Positions 23,631 through 35,037 of a stretch of 64,000 nt of DNA are shown here, piece by piece. The notes under the pieces were generated by a model that saw only the letters and a program-made list of their open reading frames with translations, was not told where the DNA came from and did no database searches. The stretch lies in the NCBI GenBank assembly GCA_002224055.1, contig AZLU01000116.1:1-64000 (forward strand), written 5' to 3'. This DNA is from Pezizomycotina sp. ARF18 (lineage: Eukaryota > Ascomycota). Each line of letters starts with the position of its first letter. The stretch's first letter is position 1. The position numbers and the translations under genes were made by a program.

Positions 23631-25209
23631 ATGCCGATAGACTTCCTCTACCGACCCCCCGCTGTCGTCCCTCGCGTGCAGACGCGGGAGGAAAGGCGGG
23701 TATCCGAAGCACCGACCGTAGAATCAACCACGTCCGTCTTGAAAACGCGGCGGTCGAGCTTGGACATAACAGCCAGAGGGGGATACCGGAGGAACTGAGC
23801 TTTGAGAACATAGTGGGGAATAACGGAGCCCTGTGAGTCTATGTCCTCCTTCTATCCCTCGATTCGTAAGTTTTCCAACTAACGTGTTTCCCTTATTTAT
23901 TTTTATTTTTTTTTTTTTTTTAGCCCTGCACCCTCCGCGACTTCATGATGTACCTGCACTTCTTCGAACACACCGTCGAAAACATGCAGTTCCTCCTCTG
24001 CACGACGACTACACCGCCGCTTCAACGAATTGCCCGAATCAGAAAAATCGTTATCGCCAGCCTGGGACGGATCGACCGCCGACAAAGTATATGCGAAGGC
24101 TGTTAATAGGAATTCCAGCGGGATGCTAGGACAACCGAAAGCCAGTCTTGATCTGGGGAGTCGGAGCGAGATCGGGACGGAGAATGGAGGTGCGAGGGAT
24201 TATAAGGAGCGGCGAGCCAGGCGTTCGCGCAGGCGGATTTAAAGTGGCAGCCGTGTAAGTTACAGAAATTTAACCCCATGTAAAAGGTAAAAAAGATGGA
24301 TTGTGCTAACGACTGTTCACAAAGTTACAATCCAACCCTCCGCGACGAAGTATCCCGCGCCATAGCGACCTACCTCACCGAAAACGGTTCGCGGGAACTA
24401 AACCTAACATCCCGCGACCGCTCAACAACTCTCCACGCACTAGAGCACACAACCCATCCATCCGCATTTCAACACGCGCGTAACATCGCGGAGTCGTCGC
24501 TAAGGACCAATCGCATCCGCGTTTATACGGTGGACCCTACGTAACGGAATCCCGGCGTATCGCGTTCGCGCACGTCTGCGCGGCTTACTAGTCCCGCTCG
24601 CGTTCGTAATTGGCGTTTTGCTAACGCTGAGTACGTGCGGACGGTGGTGGAGGGTTATGGGCGTGTTGAGTCTGTGGCCGGGGATGGCGCTGTTTATAGC
24701 CGCGCGGAGGGGATTTGTGTGATTTTGCACGCGATGGGGCATCGGTGTCAGTTCAGACCGTGGGAGTTAGGTGGATCGTGCGGGAGTAATGTCAGCAGCA
24801 GTAAGGACGTTGAAAAAGCGGCGATAAGTCCGTGGGAGGATAGTAGCGACGGTAGCGGGAGTGTGGTTGGGAGTAGTAAGGAGAGTAGAGACGATTATAA
24901 GAAGGAGCTGAAAGAAGGTTAATATTGTTAAAAAGATATTTTTGCAAGTGAGTTTTTTTTTTTTTTTTTTTTTTTTTACGCCTGCTTCCCAGGTTTTTTT
25001 GCTGTAGAGGGGATCTTGTATGAGCTGCTCTTTGTGTGAATAAGGGAATGCTGAGTGGTGATGCTTATTACCAGGATCGATATATTGAGGAACCGGCGCT
25101 GAGGGATATACAGACCGCGATCGTGCTGCAGAGCTTCTTCGGCGCGACGGTCGCGAGTATCTTGTTCTGCTGCCTGTTCGTACCGCTGCCGCATGGAGGT
25201 TACTTCTAG
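23631..25209 (+). CDS. RGS-domain protein with C-terminal membrane segments
   Basis: Regulator of G-protein signalling: the RGS domain speeds GTP hydrolysis by G-alpha subunits, here tethered to a membrane. ATG at 23631 gives MPIDFLYRPPAVVP, matching the usual start of this fungal type. In the next frame comes GIPEELSFENIVGNNGAL before a 91-bp intron (23833-23923). The RGS core follows: CTLRDFMMYLHFFEHTVENM (residues ~75-95), QFLL, ELPESEKSLSPAWDG, DLKWQP. A second intron spans about 24254-24324 (GTAAGT, branch GCTAAC, AAAG). Then YNPTLRDEVSRAIATYL, SRELNLTSRDRSTTLHALEH, THPSAF. Membrane helices follow (about 24570-24640 and 24700-24740), then RPWE and a charged Ser-rich loop. A last exon from about 25075 (EEPALRDIQTAIVLQSFFGA, CCLFVPLPHGGYF) ends at 25207-25209. 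About four frame changes. Confidence 0.88.
24953..24977. repeat. Poly-T run (25 T), likely intronic
   Basis: Uninterrupted T run inside the probable last intron of the RGS gene. Confidence 0.85.
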
Positions 25210-26921
25210 ATGAAAAGACGGCCCACGTTACTTGTTATTTTAGCGGTTTCGACGCTGCTTTGTTCTCCAATGCTATCGATGCAGGTCTATGCGAGTGGAT
25301 CATCGGTTTGGTTAATTTCAATTTTTTTTTTTTGTTCTCAAAAGGAATACAGTATTCTTTATTTAAATTTTAATTCATGTCCTCTTTGCTTCTCGATTTT
25401 ATGTATTGATGATGAACCACTATTCTGTATATATGTATTTGAAGGTATTGCAGAGCGCAAGACGTAATGCTAGCGGTGAATTTTTTACTGTTTTTGCCGC
25501 ATTGTTTACTTCTGTTGGGGAAAATATCTTCCACACTACACCGAGTGAAAGTATGTAACAGTTAGCCTGATAGTGGCGATGGTATTTAATGTGTCTATGT
25601 TCATCAACGGTGCAGGCATTATCTCAGCCAGAGATATGGATCTTACTGAACTTAAAAGAGGGCTCGGATCTGGTTTGGAGAACCAATCCACAGGCCAAAC
25701 ATTCATATATCATGTTCCTAAGCAGTACCTTCCTCTAAGACCGTCTACATTCATAGCTGACAGGGTTGGATATATTTTAATAACACTTAAACTGAAAGGC
25801 TCGATGTATATAATTGTTATAGGACGATGACCTCTGCGATATCCGTTCTGGTGATGGAGATTTCGTACCGTTTTAACAAGACAGATTTTCATCAAATACT
25901 TGAAATTGAATACACAAATGGCAGGATGGTGAACATAGTTTTGCGATCATTGTGACAATGTGCAGACATCCAGTTCGGATTACAACTACTGTGAATTATC
26001 CGAATCGACTTCTCATGTGTAGAGAGTCTTCTGAGAACTTCAACGGGCATTGTGGTAGAGACGTTTGGATATTTAAGTTGGAGTACGGTGGAATGATTGA
26101 GTAAGAGGGCTGTCCGCGATCTGAATGAATAATTCGCAACTTAGACCGCTTACGTACCCATGTATTAGTATGTATGTCTCTGTACGTTATTCGATAATAA
26201 AGAACGCGAGATTGTTAATAATCATGAGGTAAATATCCCTAGCTGCGTTATCATGCAGCACTATAGCTTTCCACCGTTTTCCAGCAATACGAACTGTAAA
26301 AATAAAGGGTTAGCTTTCTGCAGTGAAAACAAGAAGAATTCCCGGTCGATGTATATCACTGTGAAGTGGGACTTTTAAGAATGCTAACGGAAGTGTTATA
26401 AAGGATTAGGACTGTATCAATCGATTTTAGCTAACGGATTTAATTAATATTTTAGATTATAAATTACATTTCATTATAAAAAGACCTCCTCGAGCTCTGT
26501 ATACTAGTGAGTGAGGAATGGTTATTGCGCGATGGGTATACTGATTACAACCCATACTTAAACTCCCAGAACGAAGATGAAGATGATTATACAAGTGGAA
26601 GAATGCTAGAAGAATCAAGGAAACGACGAGGAGAAGAGAAAATAGAGGATACATAAATCGATCGTTTTGCGGACCAGAAAGAAAATCAAGAAAACGAAGA
26701 AGAAGAATGATATGGTTTTGGTAGACTCGAGCTTTGTCCAAGCACAAGGGAGGACGAATTTTCAAAGAACTGAGCGAAGAGACCGTGCCCCACTGCAGTC
26801 AGTTTCCCGGGTGTAAGACCGGCTAGACATAGCTCCTCCCGGAATATCCCAAACCGACCCTCCTGGTAACCCCTCCGCTTTCGTTCATCTGCATCTGCAG
26901 CACCGCAGCCCTGCTCTCGCG
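25210..26921. other. Intergenic stretch
   Basis: AT-rich. Short ORFs of 60-102 codons (for example 25210-25467 +, 25573-25830 +, 26457-26765 -) show no recognisable family. Serves as 3' flank for both the RGS gene and the minus-strand membrane protein. Confidence 0.4.
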
Positions 26922-27587
26922 CTATTTCTCCATGCGCATCCTCTGCCGTCGGATGAGATTCCTTCTCACGACGAGTATGAGCACGAAGAGGACTATGGCT
27001 ATTATACCACCTAGCAGCGCGCCGAGAACGGCTTGGAGAAGTTTGGGTTGTAGTTCGCGAAGTCCGTGAGGGCGTTTGATGTTGGTGGGTTTGCGAGGGT
27101 AGGCGTGGCTGTGGCGGGCAGATCGAAGAGGTTTATTGTGTGGGTTTGCCAGGTTTGGGACTGGAGGGGGCAATTGATAATGTTGTTGGCGGTGGAGAGG
27201 GGAGGGGGGTTGTTGACGCCATGATGGCGGGAGGAGCTAGTTTCGCTCGAAGGCAGGATGAAGGAACGAGAGTCTGGAATTGTATAGATGCGCTGGGAGA
27301 GTCGCGATGAGCCCTGGTATGAGGAGGTGACTTTAATGAAGGTCGGCACTTGACGATGGAGAGGAAGAGGACGTGAAGTTTTAATGCTTTTGAGAGAATG
27401 ATTTACAGGAGCTTACAGTTGGGTTAAGTATCTCAAGATTGTGGAACATACCAGATCGCGACAAAAAATTACCTGTCGATATAACAGGGACCACCATTTT
27501 TCTTTTATAACTCAAAATTAATAGACAGACAAAAAGTGGGGTGAACATCGCGAACGCTGATTCGCCGGATTTCAAAATCAAAACCAT
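26922..27587 (-). CDS. Small single-pass membrane protein, function unknown
   Basis: Minus-strand open stretches join across single-base shifts into one protein: a hydrophobic start (MFTPLFVCLLILS, from about 27552; an alternative upstream start lies at 27587), NFLSRSGMFHNLEILN, VPTFIKVTSSYQG, QTWQTHTINLFDLPATATPT, then a transmembrane helix GALLGGIIAIVLFVLILVV followed by a basic RRNLIRRQRMRMEK end with the stop at 26922. About 200 residues. The N-terminal hydrophobic stretch may be a signal peptide, making this a type I protein with a short basic tail. Two or three frame changes. No family was recognised. Confidence 0.5.
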
Positions 27588-28325
27588 CTTGAAAGATCGT
27601 CGATGCGTTTGCGTGCATCCCTCAGTCTTCGAATGGTGTGCTGGAAAAACTTATTCTTTGGCTTCCGTATGTACTTAAGCCCGGATGTTCCAAAGAAGGG
27701 TTGGTGTTCTTGCGGATTGCTTAGAGAAGGGCATGCAAGCGAAGTGGCGCTCGAGATCTCGCGATTGATTGGGTGGTATTTTCAGCCGAGAAGAAAAGAA
27801 TCTTCTGTTCCGGGGATATGCAGTTGAATAAGTTTTTTTTTCTTTTTTCCCGTTCGGCGATGCTATTTCGGAGGATTAAACATCGTGAGTCGACGATCTT
27901 TGAATCTTTCCCTGTGCAGCCGCTAGAAGTGTCATTTACATAACTTACCGCGGATTAAATGTTTCATCGGCGACTCCGAGATCTTTCTAGTTGATCTCTG
28001 GACGGAGATTCAACCCGACGGTGAGGTTTACCAGATTACCGAGTCTAACCCACATGACATCCGCGTGGATTGAGGAAATACTGTGCTTGCTGCTCTATCT
28101 GGATACTAAAGTTAATGGTTCTTCGTGCATCGGACTCGAAATGTTAAAGGGAGAAGTTTTGGCTCAAATATAGAACCCATGATATTGGCGGGCGATGCTA
28201 TAGCATCACCTCCTGCTACTGTCGGGGTGCAGTGTAGTCATTATGAAAAGCAACACACTGTATAATGGATAGTATAATGTAGTAATAGTAAATAGGAGTA
28301 AAACGAGTAGTATTCAACTGACTAT

Positions 28326-28344
28326 CCTCCTCCTTCGGAGGAGG
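28326..28344. other. GC-rich perfect hairpin
   Basis: CCTCCTCC (28326-28333) and GGAGGAGG (28337-28344) are reverse complements separated by TTC. An 8-bp all-GC-rich stem in otherwise AT-rich spacer. Confidence 0.8.
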
Positions 28345-30685
28345 GGGAACTAGCTTCTCTATATACACAACTTTTAACAGAGCTAAAGGACATCGCGCGC
28401 ATCCTGCTAGGCCGTACCTTCCGCGTGCCTTGACACCAAAACACGTGCGCTCTTTCTGCACGACGACACTACATTCAGGGAAAGTGAAAGTGCTCTCAGT
28501 ATTATCAAGTCCAGGAGCTTTGTACAATCGGACAATCTCTAAAATTTGGCAATCAGGTTTTCTTAACGATTTTCTGCACTAGCTACAGCTATCACCGCGA
28601 AAGAAAGAAAGCTAGGAGGCCAGTCCGTATTTTCACCGTACTCAACGCAACGCTAAGCGCACGATTATTATAACTTTCCTTAGCTGTCTAGTACCCGTAT
28701 ATAGAAATTAGCCTCTCTTTAGTGACAGCTTTAACTTTTATATAATAAGGCAACGATAGCATTGGCTTGTAGGAATGCTAACGATGGAACTGCTAAGCTT
28801 AATCGATTCTCACGGACACTCCGAGTAGAGCATCATTAGTAGTGCCTTTCTATAGATCTGACACACGTTACTCAAGTTCATAAATCCCCTGTCCCTGCTG
28901 ATCTAGTAGGAAACTGTGGATGTAGAAGACGGGAGAGGTTTGGAAATTCCCATCACAATAGTCGACGGAAAAGGAGAGACTATAATTCTGGAAGGTTTGT
29001 GTATTCATATAGTATATGTCACTATTTTATATTATTTCTTCTTCTGAGGTATTGAAAGAATTAATATTAGTTACAACTGAAGATTTAAAAGACCGACACG
29101 ATAGATATATGTAACATTTCTCAAGAACCTGGAGATAAGCGTCATCTCTCAATTAATTTTGCAAAGACAAGCCGTAGCTTGATAATCAGCGATAAACTTT
29201 CCAACAGCAATGCATGCAGAAACCGCTGAGATTCAGCATCATACTTTGAAGATGCCACTCCAGCATTGTTTTCGGCGACTAATGCTTATCTGATTTCTTT
29301 CTACTGCGAACCAGATTATCTAAAGTTGATTCCATAAACTGAAAGAGCCAGATTATCAGTGCTCTTCCTGGCTCCTGCGTGTCGAACTGTCTCAATTCAC
29401 CATTCCATATCGACTATTGCACTCATCCTGGCGAGATATACCTTGGAACTTCCCATTCAGAGTTCTGGTTACTGATCCATGGGTACGATGTTTTCTTGGT
29501 TTTCTTGGGTTCCTTGGAAGTTTTCCGTATTCCCCGTCCCGTTAACAGTTCTCTGACTGTGTGGAGCATTGAAAGCTTTTCTTCAGACTGTACAAGTCAT
29601 GAAAGGTATTATGGAGGGAAATGGATTACTTATATTTGACCCCCAAAAAAAAAACCCGAAGGCAAACCTCGTAGAACGAGTGTACCTCCCTACTTGGAGT
29701 TCGCCGATGTGTGAAACTTTGTCGAAGAGCATTTCATGGGAATAACCTAGATGTTGACAGTAAAATCCGCCGTTTTCCTCATTGTGCTGACGAGACCTTA
29801 CAGCATTTCATGCGAGACAGCAGCCATTATCCTGGCATCGGGTCGCACAAGGGCCAGTAAGACGCTATCGGAATGATTTTCCGGGGCGGAGAAATACTAC
29901 AATGTAGTAACTTTATGAGGATAGAGAATCATAGCGGTTAAGATATAGATAACGTGTTCTCTAGAGTGTGTATTTTGTAGGAAAATGGACGTTAGGGAAT
30001 CTTGTGCGCTAGTTACCGGAAAATTACTAAGGCGAAGTTTTTCCGGCTGTGGTACCGAATACTGAAAGCTTGGCGAATGCCTTATATATACTTTGACCAC
30101 AGTAAACGTTCCACCGCAACGTCACATTATCCTTAGAGAAGCCGTGATTTCTCTTTGAAGTACTGTTATACGCTATGATTGGCTTATATGTTGTAACTTT
30201 CAACGGTACTTGATTTATATTGCTGCTATCGTGGAGGACTGAGAAGCTGCTCGGCCGGAAATACCTTTGGTGTTTTTTGTTGCCAAACCCACCTCCCCAA
30301 ATTATTCTTTTGTGGTCATTGCCAAGTGGGAAGGAAACCTTTAGCAAGCCAAGCGACACTCGAACATGGTCTGATATTCCGTGGGACCTGATTCGCAGTG
30401 AAAGTGGTCGCTAGATTTCAAAAGATCTGCTCATTCCAATATACGTGCATTTATCTCGCCATTAAAAGTCTATCTTGCGGTTACTTTGCAAAGTGGAGTC
30501 TCGTGGCGTTTTATTATTGCGCGACTTCCCAGCAAGCAGAAACAAGGATATTCCCCTCATTCCCGGAGACTAAGAGGAACGTGTGTGCGCATCTAGACTT
30601 TCATAGATAATTGCCCAACGGCAGTGAGGAAACGTGTTACTACAGTTGATAATCATGAGTCCATAACTTAGAGAATCTTTCTTTA

Positions 30686-30724
30686 GAAACTGTGATGCAG
30701 ATACTGTGAAACTGTGATGCAGAT
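30686..30724. repeat. 17-bp direct repeat, two copies
   Basis: GAAACTGTGATGCAGAT occurs at 30686-30702 and 30708-30724 with five bases between. A short local duplication in non-coding DNA. Confidence 0.85.
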
Positions 30725-31938
30725 CTGTGTGAGGAATGACAAGTTAGCCGAGGGAGGTGTACGTTCGGCCGGACGGATGCAAAGCGCGCGCAGAGTATAA
30801 AGCGCAGAAAACTGATTCGCGGAGGATTGGGGTTGGAACTCCTGCGTTGGAAACGTCGCTTCCCATTGACAGTTGATAGCGTCGAGCCATTCCTGTCTTC
30901 AAAAGAAGGCTATTAAGCTTTTCGCTCACGCGTACGATTCCTTTAAACAAAAGAAATAACGGGGTTACAAGCAATTCCAATCAAGTCCCGCCAGATCTCC
31001 ACTTTTTCTCTTTCGAATCTTAAGATTAAGTTGTCTAGCTTAGCGAACAACAACAACAGTAGCCCAAATAACCCCCGCTCCGAATTCGGGCGGGACTTGT
31101 GCAGGTTGCTTGATGAACTCATCCTATCTACTTTGTACCATCTACTTTGTAGGAATATCCTGGCATGAATGGGGTAAAATGTAGTCTATTTTGATGTAGG
31201 AGCTCGCGAACAGATACCAAACATTTGAGAACTGAGGAGATAAAGTGTGGAAAAAGTGGGAATAAAAGGTTCATGTAACCGCAGCACCGGTCGCAAAGAC
31301 GCATGCAGCCTTTACGGCGAGTCGAACGCCATCGACTGATATGCACTGACCTACCACACTCAGATAAATCAGTTTAGAAATCTTGCAATCTTTTTCTGGT
31401 TGAGGAACTCTAGTACTCTATTTTGCTTACACACGCATTCGCCTCCTGGACGTTTATCTGCTTACTCCTCTTTTGGCCCCCATCAGCTAACGCATGTCTG
31501 AGTTCAAGATTAACAGCTTTATTTTTCTAAACAAGCTTTCGTCCCATCGCTCACATTGGCGGAGTTTTAAAGTATTGCCCGTCGCACTGTAGCTCCATGG
31601 AGCCTGTCTAAACCTGACGTAAACCCACACCCCCCACAATTAATTTAGACCCTGCCACCCACGTTCGTAGTCGCTCGCAGTGACTGTACAATTGAGTATC
31701 TCTTATCTTGTTAGTTTCCTGGCCATTTCTTAGCTATTAGCTGCCTTCGTTTTATTATTGCATGCATGTTGATGTTGGATGCATCGATTAAATGGTGGTT
31801 GAGATAAACCCAATAGTGTTTGTTATTATCTTATCTAAATATTTACATAAAATATTATAAAACCTCCAAGAACCATCCAAGACATACTTTATCTCTGCCT
31901 ATTAAAGTGAACCGCTGCCTTATGGAGTAACATTTAGA

Positions 31939-31946
31939 TATAAATA
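31939..31946 (+). promoter_or_regulatory. TATA-like box
   Basis: TATAAATA about 170 bp before the ATG at 32117, followed by a C/T-rich tract and an A/C-rich leader, as in strongly expressed fungal genes. The role is inferred from position. Confidence 0.5.
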
Positions 31947-32116
31947 CCTGACCTCACCTCCCCCATCTCTCTCTCCTCCATCAAAACTACAACTACAACT
32001 CATCCAGAGCACATTCGAAAAAGAGAACTATTAACTCGACCTCCTCCAATCGCAACATCATACTACGCTTCGCCCTACCAGATACCTCCTCAGAAACATC
32101 CCTTCTACAATCAAAA

Positions 32117-32411
32117 ATGACCGATACCACTGTTAAGATCGACGAGCAGAAGCCCTTCGTCGGCATGCTCAACCTAACCGCCTTTCCAACACGTACGTTT
32201 TGTATAGCCAGCCTTATATCGCCTAATCATTATATGATATAGAGAACTAACATGGTTCCCCCGCCATTATTAGAAGAATGAGAAGGAAGATTCCGTCAGT
32301 CCGATCCGAGAGAAGCCTGATATTGCGCTCCTGGAAGCCTCGCCGCCCGAGCGAAACCATCCACGCCGATGCGGCAGCCGTCTGTTCCACCTGCGCCGTC
32401 TCTGACGCTTA
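32117..32411 (+). CDS. Small hypothetical protein, two exons
   Basis: ATG at 32117 in an AAAATG context begins MTDTTVKIDEQKPFVGMLNL. An intron of about 81 bp follows (GTACGT at 32193, branch ACTAAC near 32245, TTAG at 32273). Exon 2 reads EKEDSVSPIREKPDIALLEA, and after a further one-base shift ETIHADAAAVCSTCAVSDA with a TAG stop at about 32409-32411. The total is about 75 residues, hydrophilic, without a signal peptide and with two cysteines four from each other near the C-terminus. The TATA box, C/T-rich leader, canonical branch site and good start context argue for a real, well-expressed gene. I do not recognise the family. The ending is not a CAAX box, so it does not read as a prenylated pheromone precursor. 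Confidence 0.48.
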
Positions 32412-34176
32412 GAAACTTTTCCCAGTCACGGCCCGTGGAGAATCTCCACTCTTTTCAACAATTTTAATAACTTCACCTTCTTATAAATACTTCCATCACT
32501 TTTCTTTCCTATGTAGTTTTTTTTTTTCAGACAAATGGGGGGAAACGACGGTCTTTGTCATTCTCATAACTGTTTACTCGAGGCGCGGGGCTTTTCGGCT
32601 ATTTTCTGACTTCAAATTTTTGTTGGGTCTCGGATTTTTTTTTTTGATTTTGTATGAATAGGACTGATGATGTATTTTTTGCCACTCTTGAACATTCTGA
32701 CAGGACTAGTTGTTCATCCTTTACTGTATCTTTGGGGGATCTTTTGTAAAGTTGCATGACATGACCTTTTTTCATTCTTAACCTGGAATAAACAATTCTT
32801 CAAACCTCTTTTCTCTGACTATTTACTTTATTTCCTGTGAAATCTTATAGTTCGGCACACTTGTTTTTGGCTGGTCTCATAGGTGGTCTAGATGCTGTCT
32901 CAGAGCCTTTTACGACAGACGACAGGAATAAGGCTTGGGGTTTTTGGTTTTTTATCAGCTTGTTGTTGCGCAATTTAACTGTCACGAGACCCTTCTGCAT
33001 TATAGTGCAGGCTCTTTCTGCATGGAGAAGGAACCTCTCTCCATTGGCAAACCAAAAGTAGGTAGGTTGTTACGTACGAGTTTCTAGGCGTTACAGCACA
33101 GTTAGAGCCAAGTCGGTTGTTACGGCTTCAAAGTCGTACTCGTACGAAAATACGTTATTTTTTATATATCATACGATTGTTTTTTTTTTTTTTTTTTTTT
33201 TTCCGTTGTTGGAGGTTGGCAATCTGTAGTTGTCTCGCGCGACGTTATCCATTCTGGAGCTTGCTAGAGGGCGGACGTATTAGACTGGAGAAGTGACAGT
33301 AAGAACTCACTTTGGACCTTGGAAGTTTTTGTTAATCGTTCTGGAATCTGGACCTGGTTAGTCGTTGTCAGGCGGCCCGTTTTATTCTTATTCTGTATCT
33401 ACCAAGATACTGGGGCTGGAGACTAGGATTGGGGGGTTATCTTCGCGGCCTAGATACTCACATACTTAATTGTCCGACCGGTCGCTTGGCTTTCCTTTTG
33501 ATTGAAGCTAACTGACACCTGCTTTCGCTGACTGAGATTGGGTGTATATGGTGCCATCCTGTGGCCTGATTGAGGGAAAGATTAGCGAGCGGATACTACG
33601 TCGGCATAGAGATCTTCCTGGTCTGAGTGAAGCGGAGAATTACAGTTTATTAATAATAACACTACGTGGGGCCTGTTTCTTCCCGTCGGAGTGCGGAGTA
33701 TGTGCAACATTATAAACAAGCCAAATTGGGGGGTTAAGCTGGCCATATCATTTTCGTGGGTGACTTAATATAAAACGATGCGGGAGTATGCTTTGAAAAT
33801 CCTCCCAGCCTTCAAAAGGCGTAGAAAGCTTAATCGCTAAGTAAAGCCAAGTACTCGCCTTATTTGTATGTATCTCAGCTTTGGATCTACTGGGTATCTT
33901 AAGCGATTCTTTCGTTCCCTTGTCTTCTAAACGGGATTTCATATCACTAATCGTCAACCTGCACCAAAAAATCATAGTGTGTAACTGGACTGCCTCGTAA
34001 CAATGTCTGACTGGTTGCGTATACAGCAGGCGGTCTTTCTCTCATACCGAGTCCGCGCTCCTGCAGCTGGATATCGGAAGGAGCAAACTGCAAGCCCGTA
34101 AATCGCATGATTCTCGAGATTTGTTGTAAGCGGCTGCAACCTGCGCGTTTCACAACACCTCAAAGGACGCGCTCTG
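32412..34176. other. Intergenic stretch
   Basis: 3' flank of the small gene, then about 1.5 kb with no supported coding sequence. Contains the T23 run at 33180-33202. Short ORFs on both strands have no recognisable motifs. Confidence 0.4.
33180..33202. repeat. Poly-T run (23 T)
   Basis: Uninterrupted T run in intergenic DNA. Confidence 0.9.
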
Positions 34177-34178
34177 TA

Positions 34179-34706
34179 ACGTGGGCACCACCCCACGAGC
34201 CACCGCCTACCAGCGAGCCAGCCCAATATCAAGACTAATACCAAGAAAAATCACACAAAAAGCCGACGAGCTCTGGCAGACACCACAACTTAAACTTCAA
34301 TTATATTTTCATTAAAATATAAACAAAATAATAACGACGAATAACTTAACAATCACTCATCCAAATATCACAAACGAAAAACTACAATATATAAAACTAT
34401 AATTACGACATATTCAAATTTTAAAAAATTTTGGGCAGATTTAAATTTTTTATAATTTTTTAAAGTGTCGTTTATATAAAATTCATTTTACACGTAAATT
34501 TTATAATAATTATCGATTATGTAATAAAATCTGCTGGCAATTACTCAATTTTATTAATTCCTAATATTTAAGGCTTATTTAGTTATATAGTTACTTTATA
34601 TAAAAAATTATCCTGTCGTTGTCGAGTTAAAAATTATAACATTTTATTGATTTTTGGTGTGTTTTTCGACTGGCTCGCTGGTAGCTCGCAGGGTAGTGCC
34701 CCACGT
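34179..34706. mobile_element. MITE-like DNA transposon with TIRs and TA flanks
   Basis: The left end at 34179 reads ACGTGGGCACCACCC and the right end at 34706, read inward on the minus strand, reads ACGTGGGGCACTACCC. Further in, both arms share CTACCAGCGAGCCAG, giving imperfect terminal inverted repeats of about 35-50 bp with small length differences. The element is flanked by TA at 34177-34178 and 34707-34708, the target duplication typical of the Tc1/mariner/pogo superfamily. The ~430-bp core is extremely AT-rich and has no ORF, so it is non-autonomous. AT richness could also reflect RIP-type mutation, though I have not computed an index. The TIR divergence suggests that it is not recent. 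Confidence 0.78.
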
Positions 34707-34708
34707 TA

Positions 34709-35036
34709 GTCGATAACACATTTGAAGAAAAACGACTTTCGTTGTGGAGAAGTGCAGCGGGAGGAGCCCCGGCCCCACGGTATTCCTCCTTGACTAGAAG
34801 GAAACACGACTTTTGTTCGGCCAATGGAGTTTTAAGTCTAACTCCCAGGCTCTCCCGTGAAGTAAATGAGGAGCCTTGTCGCTCGCGGAAATCAAGCACG
34901 CGCCGGCATAAAAGGGGAATATATCACGAACGTGAACAGTTAGTTATAAATGCAATATCCAAGGACGGAGCATTTGGACCCAAAAGCATAAGGTTTACAC
35001 TTCTACCTCCCTTGTAAAACATTTAATAAACCAAAG
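34709..35036. other. Spacer between MITE and Clr5 gene
   Basis: Short stretch with overlapping ORFs on both strands (34627-34899 -, 34742-35017 +), which I take as chance. It probably holds the promoter of the Clr5-TPR gene. Confidence 0.35.
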
Positions 35037-35037
35037 A

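Larger units (their letters stand above)
27588..32116. other. Gene-poor stretch with promoter of the 32.1-kb gene
   Basis: AT-rich, with no supported gene over about 4.5 kb. An open stretch at about 27930-28078 (+) with FLVDLWTEIQPDGEVYQI is protein-like but stands alone. A GC hairpin lies at 28326-28344 and a short repeat at 30686-30724. Near the end, TATAAATA at 31939-31946 and a C/T-rich leader precede the ATG at 32117. Confidence 0.35.

Noticed and set aside
27930-28078. Short open stretch with FLVDLWTEIQPDGEVYQI, considered as a lectin-like fragment
   Set aside because: Only about 48 codons, no start, no upstream exon and no second repeat; the resemblance is too thin.
32117-32411. Mating pheromone precursor
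   Set aside because: The C-terminus ends CAVSDA rather than a CAAX box, and there are no repeated peptide units or KEX2 sites.
34720-35017. Transposase remnant next to the MITE
   Set aside because: No DDE/D motif or helix-turn-helix can be seen, and the element is bounded by its own TIRs and TA flanks.
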